Shown one piece after another: positions 26,701 to 38,900 of a stretch of 64,000 bases of DNA (position 1 is the stretch's first letter; each line of letters begins with the position of its first letter). The notes below the pieces were generated by a model. That model was not told the origin of the DNA. It was given only the letters and a program-made list of their open reading frames with translations, and did no database searches. The position numbers were made by a program, and so were the translations under genes. The DNA lies in contig OZ022246.1 in assembly GCA_963978895.1 (NCBI GenBank), positions 22,836,758 to 22,900,757 of the forward strand. Reading direction: 5' to 3'. Source of the DNA: Erpobdella octoculata. Lineage: Eukaryota > Annelida > Clitellata > Hirudinida > Erpobdellidae.

Positions 26701-29700
26701 AATTTTAAACTGCTTTAGTTGAAAACCCATTTTCGAAATTGAATTAAAATGCCTTGGCAATACACGCTTGTAAAAAAGTTTAATTCCTCTAGCTTAGCTT
26801 TTCATAATTGATTGACATTTAAAAAAATAAACTGTGATGACGATGTTATAGATATTGATTTACTTGTTAGATGCATTGACGTTTTTATGCAGTACACATA
26901 GTATAACATAAACTTAAATTTAATTTTCTTTTAGCCTACGGTGGATATCTGAATCGTAGTTCGGGTCGCATTGCTTCACCTCTCACCTATCCTTCTAGTT
27001 CAGACGTAACATGGAATATTATTGTACCGCAGAACCAAAGAATCAACATAACATTTCTTTTCATAGACATTTCGCCTGGATATTATAGTTATTACCTGAG
27101 GGAATGTTATAATGACCGTGTCAGGGTTGGTTTGAAAAAGTTTCTTGAAAAAGAAAATATTGTGACATGCAAAAAAATGATTAATTGATCGAATAAAATT
27201 CTTTTCTACGTACTGTGAAATGTTTTTTGAAGCAAGTTCGGAATTTTATCTCTTTAGATGTATGTTTTTTGTGTCACGTAATTGCTCCTCTCTGATTCAT
27301 TCACGAATACCGCAAAATTTTTTGGCTTTCTTCACAGCTTGGCGATTTGTAGCAACCGGTCATAACATCAATTTTTTTTAATTTTTTTAACTTTTACCTA
27401 CCTTTTCTGAGCAATTCTAGTTCACAGCTATCCTAGTCTAAATCTTGTACTGTGTTTTCATTAGTAACTTTATGATTTGTTTTTTATCACAACGTTAATG
27501 ATATATCATACATGCAGATATATAATGGCATATCAATGAATTGGAGAAAACTCTTGTTGGGTGACTATTGTGGCAGGCGCTTTCCTGATCCAATTTTGAC
27601 AACGTCAAATAGGGCTTCAGTAGTTTTTTTATCTGGGCCTTATCGATACTTACGTTCCAAAGGCTTTTTGTTGATGTATCAAGCCATAAATGGATCTGAA
27701 GCAATTGCAGAAGGTTAATAGTTGGTCATTTTTTGTTTAATACCTAAATCTCTTGTTAGTAATGCAGCATGTGCTGTAGATCATCCAAGAGCGGGACTTT
27801 TACTGGTGTAGTTGTCGTTAAATACACTAACAAAATGGCACCTATTTTAAATATCGAGAGCTCAACAATATGAAATTATTTACTAGCTCGAATTGAAAGC
27901 AAAAAAAAAAAAAAGATAATTTTATTACTTTCTTTTCAGATTGTGGTGCCCATGTGCCGGCTTCTGTCGGTTACGTGGTGTCGCCCCACCATCCGTCGAA
28001 CTATCCGAACAATGTCGACTGTACTTGGTACTTGCACGTCGAGGACGGAGCAGCCATGGAAATCGTTTTCGAGACGTTCGCCGTTTCAACCGATGCTCCG
28101 TCTTGCGATCAAGATTATTTAGCTGTGAGTTACTTTATTTTCTATAATTATAGATGATTACGATTGTGGTGGTGATGACGATGATGATGATAATAATCCT
28201 CATTGATAGTGTTATTTTCATTTTGATATTAATTTCTATTTCAGTTTTTATTTCTATTTTAACATACATTTCAGTTTCTATTTTCATTTTTTGTGCAAAA
28301 ATTATAAAAAATTATTACAAAAAATATCAGAATCAATTTTAAATTTAATTTAATTACGTTCACGCTAAACACAACAAAAACAACATTTATTTTTAACTGT
28401 TCAAATGAATGAGATTTCCGCTCACATCACTCAACCTTTAATTCTTAAATTCAAAATGAAAAAAGACGTTCCACAGAAATTATAAATAAGAATTAATTTT
28501 TTCAAGATGACCTATTTTTCTAAAATATTTTCTGTTTTTTAATTTCAGTTTTAATTTTCATTCTTCTCATTTTAGTTCTTATTTCGTTTCCGTATTGGTG
28601 CATATACCAGTTTCAGTTTCCGTTAACGGAAATATTTTAAATCCGTTAACGGACAATTCCGTTTCCATTTTCGTTAACTGAAATCACACTACTCATTGAT
28701 TTATTTTACCATGGACTGAATTATTTCCTTTAATTAGGTTCCTTGACACTTTTCTATCCAGGAGATTAAAGTTACGATGATTTAAATTAAATTGAATGCA
28801 TTTTAGATCCACAATGGACCTGTACTCTTAAGTTCTCCAACCTTAAAACTCTGCGGTCGAAACACGGTGCGACCTTACAGGTCGACCTCAAGTTCAGTGA
28901 CCTTGAACTTCGTATCGAACAACGACAGCGTCACTGATTCTGGTTTTCTCGCAAGATTCAGGCCGTTCTCGCTGTCTTGCGGCGGAAACGTGTACTTGCA
29001 CGAAAGAATCGCAACGTCGGAATTACACTCGCCCCGCTATCCCGACCGATACATGGAAAGCGAAGACTGCATATGGAACGTCGGAGCTCCGGACGATAGG
29101 AGAATCGATCTTCTGTTCGATGAGAACTTCGAGATCGGAAATGAGCCGTGAGTTGATTATCTTTTCGTCGGGGAATCTTGTATGATTCGTTTTTTTGTGT
29201 AGCGGTAAGTGAATAAGCGAGTAACGCTTTGTTTCAAAACAGTCCTAAAACGAAATAAATGAATAATGAAATAAAATAATGGAAAACAAATGAAATATAA
29301 AAAAGAATGCCATTTTGTCATTGACGCTTAAGCTGGTGATCGAATGCGAAATGTGAAATGCGACGAATATTTTGAAACGATTGAATTTTTTCTCTGTTTA
29401 CGTCATCCAGGTGCGAGTTCGATTACGTAGAAGTTAGAGACGGAACTTCCGAAATGGCTCCCCTCGTCGGTCGGTATTGCGGCCAGACCCCCCGAAACTT
29501 GTCCTCTTCAGGGAATTTTCTCTGGGTTCGCTTTAGAAGCAACGCTTCAGAAACCAGCTACGGATTTCGAGCCACGGTTTCGTTGGGTCAGCTATTTAAA
29601 TCTGCAATCTAATCGGTGCCAACTTTTTATAATTGATTTTAGTGTTTTTTCTATAGCTGCTTGTGGCTATAAAACTACACAGTTTCAAGGGGTTTTGAAA

Positions 29701-29857
29701 TCTCCAAACTACCCTGAAGAATACCCTCCTGGGCTTTCGTGTTTGTGGACGATCGAAGTTCTTGAAGATAATTACATTCAAATGACCATTAGAAGTTTTA
29801 GAACTTTTGACAGTAATGATTTCCTTGCCATCTTAGAACCAGATTTAAATGGTAATT

Positions 29858-29944
<87 letters not shown>

Positions 29945-32900
29945 CGTATGTTTTGTATTGTTTTACATTGAATTTTATATGCTGAATAAGCAGTTATTAC
30001 ATGCTTTTATTAACTTTTCTTTGTCTGGATGTCTATGATGGGATGTCTGCAGACGTTTTGAGGTTTAGAAAATCATTATGAAATTCTGCCACTTCAAAAA
30101 ATGTACAGTTTTATTAAACAAACAAACAAAAAGAACTTTCTATTTGAAAAGCAAAAATTAATCAAAAATAAATTAAAGAAGCATATTGATAATGATGGCA
30201 AAATTATTCATCATCACAGTAACTTCTAGCATCTTTTGTTTACAATTCACCGGAGTTATATTTTTACAATATTTACCATGTCGCTATGAAATTTTATTAC
30301 TGTCTTAAAAGCGTGTTTTTAGTTTTTCAAATCAACTTTTTCTTGTTTTTCTTTTAAAGGAACATTGTTGAAGAACATTTCCTCTCACTTGGATTTGAGT
30401 ACGGAAATTTTTTACAGCAAAGAAAACAAAGTCGTCATTCAATTCATCACCAATGACCGGGATCAGTCTACTGGATTCGAACTGAATTTTATGGCGATAA
30501 GTGACGGTAAATTTGTGTCTTAGCGATAATTTTCTTTAAACATCATAAAAATTTTTTATTCTCCTCCAAACCGTCAGCTTGCGGCAACGTCAGAACTCAG
30601 CCCAGCGGGGTTATCACGTCTCATAACTATCCTCGACTTGATTATCGGCGTAGGTCGTGCAGGTGGACAATCGAAGCTAGCGAGGATGCCGAGATTCTTT
30701 TGAATTTCGAGGACGTCGATTTCAATATTTTATACCTTTACGTTCGATCGTTGGACTGTACTGCAAACTACATTGAGGTTTGCAAAGTTTGATTTGTACA
30801 TTGAGGTTTTTTGTTTTAATATCTTTTAATTCATTATATTACCTTCCCTCACTGTTTGGTCTCGATTGCCTGCTTGAATGTTTGCAAACCTTGAAAGTGA
30901 AAATTAACCAACTTCCCGTCATCCAATCGAGCTTAAATCTGAAATATAGGCTCACTCCTCGTGAAACAATTTTTTTAAATTAAAATAATAATGATCTGTG
31001 TTTTAAAACAAAACAAAAATCAAATAGATTTAAATAAATGTTTACATATATAAATTCAAAAATATGTCGTTTAAAAAATTTTTTTTTAATAAATGAAAAG
31101 CTGGCAAATCCAGAAATATAATATGTGATTTATGGAAAAAACCTGGTTTTTACGGCTTACTCGCTTCCTCGTGATTTCAAGTGATTTATAAACGTGCTCG
31201 TGTTTTTCAAGGTGATTGACGGAAGGCACGCCGACTCCATCTCCCTCGACAAATTCTGTGACGATTTCGAGACAAGAAGCTTCACGTCCAGTTCAAACGT
31301 GATGCAGTTGAAATTTCGTCACGAGGGTAATTTCGGAGGGAGAGGCTTCAAAGCCATTTATACGACTTCCGGTGAAAACGGTTTGCTTTTTTTTCTCTTT
31401 TTCTCTTTTTATTGGTTGAGAATTTTCATTGATGATGAATAACATTCTCGATTGTTTTCACTGCGACAAATTTAAAACTTACAGTCTGTGCGAAATGGTA
31501 CAACAAGACGGCACAAAGTATAAATGGCCGGGCCGACGCAAGAAGGAGAGAATGCTCGTGGGTCATCTCAAATCCCGAACTTTCTTATTCCACAACCACT
31601 ATATTTGTTCAGACGCTTTCAATAGGAAATCATCTGGATAACTGTCAATATTATCATCTTAGCATCACAGAAGGTAAAGCGATAAAACTCTTTTTGATAA
31701 AAAGCTATAACAATATTAGACTGATTTTTTTTTATTTCTGTTATTTCCAGGCAACTCAAACGACAATCCGCCAGCTTTTAAATTCTGTCTCCAAAATAAC
31801 ATTCCACCTCACGGATTTTCCTTTCTATCTCCGGAGCTTCTTTTGAGGTTTCGTTTCAGTTCTCAAGGAGCACTCAATTTGTCTTATAAATTCAGTAGTA
31901 AGTACGCACATGATCTTGTTGTTGTTGTTACATAACTTGACGGGTATCCGCTTATGCATTAAACCACATCTGATTCTCTGAAATTATTTCACTTTAGTAT
32001 TCTAGAAAGTCTATAAAATACATTGCAAGCAGCTTTTTTGTAGCATATACATGCATTTAAAATTGTTTATAGTCAGATTATTTGGGGGTTTCAGTTTCAA
32101 GTAGAAATGTCTCAGGAACCGGCTGTCAACATGTTGACCTTATATTTGATTGTATATATATGTGTGTGTGTCTTTTTTTAATAAATGTTCATAACTTTTT
32201 AAAAGATTGTGGAGGTTACATAGTATCACCTGGAATTATAACCAGCCCCGGGTTTCCAAGCAATTTTCCACCGGGAATAAACTGTCTCTGGACTGTTATC
32301 GGGGAGGAAAACAGCATAATTCAAGTTATTTTTAAATATCTCTATTACTAATTTTTTTTCTGAAAAATATTTTTATAAAAATTCTACTTCCTGGTAGCTG
32401 CTGAATTGATTGTACTATAAAGTAAAAAATTTTGGCGTTAGGACACAGCTTCTGGCTAAATACTTTTTCAGTAACACTAGGATCATGGTTAAGTGCTAGG
32501 TTAGCTGAGTTGGTCGAGCGTTAGCCTTGAATGTCAAAGCTTCGACTCGCACTCACTGCCCAGTAGCCCATGTCAACGGAAAACTTAGCGGGTAAAATCG
32601 TTCTCTTTGTGGGGCATGTAAAAGAACAGCACCTCTGAGCTCTGTTATTTATATGGTTTTTGAAGCTGGCTGTGATGCAAACTGTCAGGCTCAATAAAAT
32701 AATTTTGTTACTTTCAGAAATTAACAGAGTTTGTTCTAGAACATCTATAAGTCAATTTTTTTAATAAATAGAATTTTACTGTTGCACTGCTTTGTTCAAA
32801 AGGTTATTTTATCAATCATCAGCATAGCTGACTTTCAGACTAAACAGTTATTTCATCTTTGGTTCTTTAATGCAAACATTAACAATACATTATTATACAT

Positions 32901-35900
32901 TACAATATATTAAAATAGATTACAATACATAACAATACATTACTTAACATCACAATACATTACATTACATTTAAAGCAGATACATTACTTAACATTACAA
33001 TACATTACATTAAATTTAAAGCAGATACATTACTTGAAATCACAATACATTACATTAAACTTAAAGCAGATACATTAAAATAGATTGCAATGCATTGCAA
33101 TACATTACAATGCATTATTGAGATGTCATTCTGCAGATTAAAGCAAACCAATTCGACGTCGGAAGCAATTGCGATGACGAGTACGTGGAAATCTTTAACG
33201 GTGGTTTGTTCTCATCTCCGTCGGTCGGAAGGTTTTGCGGGTCGAGCATGAGAACCATCCGAACTCAGAGCAATATGGCGAGAATAAGATTTCATGCTGA
33301 TGATGAACACGCCGATACCACGCGAGGCTTCAATCTGTCTGTGACTTTTGAAACTACAGGTTTTTTTTTATTATTGCTTTTTTAATGATCTTTGGTAAAA
33401 TTTTATGTTTTAGTAGTTTAGTATGATTGTACAGCACCACATATGCTTTGTATTCGTACAAAGCAGAACATTTTGGCTCAGCTGTTTTAACACGACTGGT
33501 ATAGAGCAGAGTACGTTTTGCACGCTATGTCTTATATTATAATTAGCGTATAACAAACACCTTTTAATTAAACACTTAATAAATACATTTTTAATAAATA
33601 TATATATATTAATATTTAATGACTTGAAATATAAATTTTTAAACAAATTTTAATCAATTTTACTTCTAATTTGAGCTAAAAAAAAAGGATAAAACAAAAT
33701 GCGAAATGAAAGTGGAAAAGACCATTAATACAGTGTCCAAAGACATACCTGGTCTATGTTGGCATAAGCACCTTTCAAAATGGCTTTTAAGCCTTTTACG
33801 TATTATTACTGTTAGTAGAAGTTACAACATGAAGGTTGTTATTTCATAGGTTGTGGACAAGAGCTTCACGCCCAATCAGGTGTGATATTTTCTCCAAAAT
33901 GGCCAAGCAATTATGATAATGATTTAACATGCGAGTGGAGCATTACTGTAAAGAGCGGCTACCACCTGGTCTTGAACTTTTCAGAGCCTTTTGAGCTTGA
34001 AACAAATTCAGGATGTCAGGCAGATTTTTTAGAGGTATCGTTTTTTTATTTCGATGTTTTTAGATTGTTCGAAAAATATTCGTGTCATGTAAGAGGATTT
34101 TTTAACGATCATAAATTTAGATCTCAAGTGAACTTGCATTTCAGTTGCGACAAACCAGAACGAATCCTGAAGCCATAAAACGTTTCTGTGGAGTTGAAAA
34201 CCCCGGTCTTGTTATGACTAACTCAAGCAGCTTGTATGTGGAATTTTCCAGCAATCATGAAATATCGAAAAAAGGATTTTCGTTCGATTTCTTCTCAAGT
34301 ACGATCACAAAGCCTTGTTTTAATATTTAAGGACTTCCAGATAATCTTGACGGCGACGTGTTTTCGTATGCGTCGTATTTATTTCAGATACGTATGCGTG
34401 TTTGTGTGTCAAAGATTTTGGTTGACTACAATAAAACAAAATTTTGTTAAGGTTGTGACAGGAATTTTTCCGAAAACCACGGGACTATAACACCTCCGGG
34501 ACATCTTGACTATGGCGAAAACAAGGAAAACTGCACGTATTTCATTGACACCGATCCAGTAAAAATCATTCTTGTTACTCCAGTAAAATTATCTAGAGAG
34601 AAAAATAGGCATACTTTTATATACGGTGAGAAAATGTTTAAAATTATTTATGATGACCAAAATAGCCAAGTTTTATCTTATGACAATTTATTAAAGTAGT
34701 GAATACAAAAATCAAATTTTTCTAATTCATTGACAATAAATTTCTGTTTTTTTTTTGCATGTGCGGGCTAAGGCTCTCGTCGGAACCCGGAATGCCGTGG
34801 TGACTACTTGTTGATCAGTAGTAATTCTGGAGGTGGCGAATCCAAAATATGTCTAACTTCAATGGGTTCGGTGAAGCCTGTTATGTCTCATTCCCCTGTG
34901 AAAATTCAATTTATCACAAAAAATTTCGATAAATTTAATGGGTGGAAGTTGGAATACCACACATTCGGTTTTTATTTTTTTATTTGAAATTGCATTCGAT
35001 TTTGTTTTTCAGTTTGGTGTAAAAATTTTCTATTAGGAAAAAATTTAATTAAAGCGGTATAGGCAATTAACATGTTTGATTGTATTAACAAATTGAATTT
35101 TTTTACTTTCATAGAAATTATAAAATTGGAGTTTAACTTCTTAGTTTTAGCAGTTAGCGGATTAATAGCTTAAGCCAAAAATCATGTTCTCTAATAAATC
35201 AATGGAAATGTTCATAAAAAGTATTTTCTACCGCATGAATTAAATAATAACAAAAGTTTTGCTTCCAGTTGTATTATTTATGCCTTTGATGTAAAATAAA
35301 AATAAAAAAAAAATATGATAAAAACATAGTTAGAACAAAGTTGTGCAGATAAAGTTATTTAAAATATTACTTGAAAGCCATTTTTTAAGCGATTAAATTT
35401 TTTTTAAAAGATTGCAATAGAAGCTTAACTGAGGATAGTGGGACTATAAAATTTAGATACGATGCTCATGTCTCAAATTATATGATTTGCATCTGGAATA
35501 TTACTGTCAAGGAGCCTAAAGTGATCAATTTTGGGTGAGTTTGTGCAGTTATGGCATATTTTATAGATATTCTATTATTATCATCAGCTCATTTATTTGA
35601 TAATTTCCCAGATCTTCTGAAGGTATAGCAGTAAGGCTTCCCTTCAGGGACCACAGGGGCGTGGGTAGGTGCCTATAAATTGCTGCCTCTGCCTCTTCTT
35701 TAAAATGCTCCACGAATGAGTTAAACTTGGATGAGTAATTCGTGGCCTAGAAGTCTAACACCATGTTAAACATTTTTTAAGCAATTTTTTTACTCACAGT
35801 AGTATGACTTATGATTCTACCAACTGATGTGTATGATTAGGAAATGTTTATATATTTCCCTCTTATTTTTAAATTACTTTTATTTAATAGATTTCTGAAA

Positions 35901-38900
35901 TGGGCAGTCTATGGTCATTCATGTGATGATGGCTATATTGAAATAACGGAAGCGGATGATAATAACGGAACACGAGTTATCGAGAAAGTCTGCTCGGGCT
36001 ACCGGTACTTTAAGTTTCATTTTAGCACGAAATCAACGCTACTGATAACCCACTTTCATGCACCTGGACCTCGTGCTTCAGATTTCTTTCTATATTATCA
36101 CGCAACTTATGGTTAGAGAATCTCATATCGTCTTTATAATAACTAATGTTAAAAAAAATAATGTATGCAGACTGTTTTTGGTTGAATTTTTTATTTTCAT
36201 GCTTAATTACTTTTTTCAATTATTTATTAATTATTTTGAATCTTTAGTAATCTCTTGTAATAATTTATTTCCCTCTAAGGGCCGAAAAATGGTTGCGGTG
36301 GCCGTATAAATGGAACTTCTGGAGCTATGAATAGCACTGACATAGATGGGGATGGATTCTATGAAGCGAATCTTGATTGCAACTGGTATTTTTACGTTCC
36401 TGAGAACAAGATCTATAAAATCAAATTCGATTCTCTCAGTTTGCCTCCTGTTCAGAATGAAACCAAGTGTCATGACTACCTTAAGGTTTGACGAAAAAGT
36501 ATCAACATACAAATTACTGATGTCTGTCTGTCTGTATGTATGTATGTATGTATGTATGTATGTATGTATGTATGTATGTTATAACTTCGCATAACGCCTT
36601 TAGGTGGCGCTGCAATCGCAAAATGATATATAATGATATTTTAACAAATTCCTCATTTTTGGCGAGCTGTCTCTAGTCTAATATATTCTAGATTGCAACT
36701 GTTGCATTGTATTATTAAATTATTTATGTTTAATGAGTGACTCTATATTTTTGTATTTAGATTCCAACTATGTACTAGGAATTGTTTGCAGGAAAAATCA
36801 TTACTTGAATTTTATAATAATTTAATTTATTACCTGAAATATTATTAATAATTAATTATAATTTATTACCTGTAAAAACAGATCTTGGAAATAATAGGCG
36901 GAAGGAGATATCTAGCTCATTACTGCGTAAGCACGAGAGGTTTCACGTACACTTCCCACACGGACAGAATTTACATCAAATTCTATTCCGACAACGTAGA
37001 CGAAGCTCACGGATTCAACGCGACGTACGAACTGCACGACAGTGAGTAACGGGTCAATTTTTAACAAAAAAAATCACACGCGGCAAGTTTCCTCGGTAAC
37101 CGTTTATTCCTCCAGGGCCGTGCGGCGGACGTATTTCCGTCGTCGACAATTCCACCGGATATATAACCTCGCCTGGATATCCGTCTCTTCAAAATCGTAG
37201 CTGGGAATGCTTCTGGACTATAGAGAGTGAGCATCGAGCTATCTTTATAAAGGTTATGGACTTGGACCTATCTGGAAATGAAGAAGATTGTTCTATTCAC
37301 TATCTTAAGTTTCAAGACCTCGCTAACGACGGTGTTGTATGTTTTTTTTTATCAAATCTTATTTTTGTTGTATAGATTAATTGTTTAAAAGCATAAAAAG
37401 GTCTTCAACAGGAACCGTATACTTATTGCGGATATGGCCAAGACCTCTCTTATCATGGATTGTCGAGAGCCATTCACATAAGTTTCAAGTCTGGTGTGCT
37501 TGAAGGACATAGAGGCTTTAACCTTAGTTACACTATTGCATGTTGGTTTTTTGTTCTTTGGACATATTAACATATTTAATTAATTTATATTAGCTGTGAA
37601 AAATAATTGTTCTTTGGAACTGTTCACTTTTCAGTTATTTTAGTTGATTACTTCGTTTTCAAACAAGTGAAAAACCCCCTTTATTACATAAAATTACAAC
37701 ACATCTTCTTGCTACATATAAATTTATAGGACAACCCCCCACCACACATAAAACTTACATGACAGCTCTCAACTACACAGAATAAATATATCTTCTCATT
37801 ATAAATAAAACTGCTCAGGCTAATTAATTTAACTTGTTATTTAAACAATGAATTTGATAATTTTTCCATTTTATATTTGCACGTAACTTTATGTTTCATG
37901 TTAATTTACAGCTTATAACAGAAACTTTACAAATCCTACTGGAAGGATTACGAGCCCACATTATCCTGGTCATCCTGGTGATCAACTTTATATCATGAAT
38001 GTTTTCACTCCAAATGGAACTAAACTTTCATTTTATTTCAATGACTTCGATCTGGGAACTCCTTGTAACCTTACTTATCTGAAGGTTCAAATTTATATTT
38101 ATTTTCATGTTCTTAGCCTACGGTGTTTTTTTTTATTTACATTTGCAGGTTTTCGACAAAAACAAAACTATCATTAGAGACAATATGTGTGGGCAACAAT
38201 TCCCTCACCCAATCTTTCTCACGGACAATTATGCGCAGATAGAGTTTCAGTCACGAAATTGGTATCCCGGAAGAGGATTTGACATTACGTACACATCATC
38301 GGAGTCAGGTTTGTTTCAGTCGGTCGCATTCTATTACACGCTCTTATTAACTTTCGTTTGTCTGCATGTCTGCACTTATAACGGCAACGAGAACTTTCAA
38401 CGTCTGTAGTAAATATAAACACCCTTTGTTTCATATTTGATGGGATAATATTCACACAATAAAAATCATAGTAAATATAAACATTCTTTGTTTCATATTT
38501 GATGGGATAATATTCACACAATAAACATCCTTTGTTTCATATTTGATGGGATAATATTCACACAATAAACATCCTTTGTTTCATATTTGCTGGGATATTT
38601 TAAACAATACGATTTCGCTGTAAAATTTTTTCACTGTAAGAACATATCTTGGAAGCATGTTTTTTAATCATACTCACTTGTTTATCTTTGTAAAAAGCCA
38701 AAACTTTCACGTATTAATTTTATATTTTCAGGATGCGGTGGTGAACTATCGATTCATAAAGGGAAAATAACGAGCCCGAATTTTCCATTGCATCCCGCCG
38801 GCGAGGCGTTGGAGTGCATGTGGACGTTGGAAGCGAATTCTTTTAAGAAATACACAATAAAAGTTTCAGCCACCACTCTTACAGGGATGCCACCAGAAAC

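Larger units (their letters stand above)
22309..29586 (+). other. CUBN: cubilin CUB domains 9-15
   Basis: Exons: CUB9 22309-22523, 22590-22758; CUB10 22855-23033, 23127-23286; CUB11 23400-23504, 24169-24417; CUB12 25428-25560, 26019-26212; CUB13 26935-27125, 27518-27713; CUB14 27940-28124 and part of 28807-29147; CUB15 rest of that exon and 29411-29586. The 341-bp exon 28807-29147 fuses the end of CUB14 to the start of CUB15, so the usual phase-1 inter-domain intron is absent. CUB13 begins SYGGYL and has SDVTWNI where the second Cys should be, so its first disulfide is absent while the second (ECYND, YCGR) is intact. Comparing landmarks with human cubilin from memory, my CUB15 corresponds to human CUB16, so the missing module is most likely the equivalent of human CUB14. 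Confidence 0.9.
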
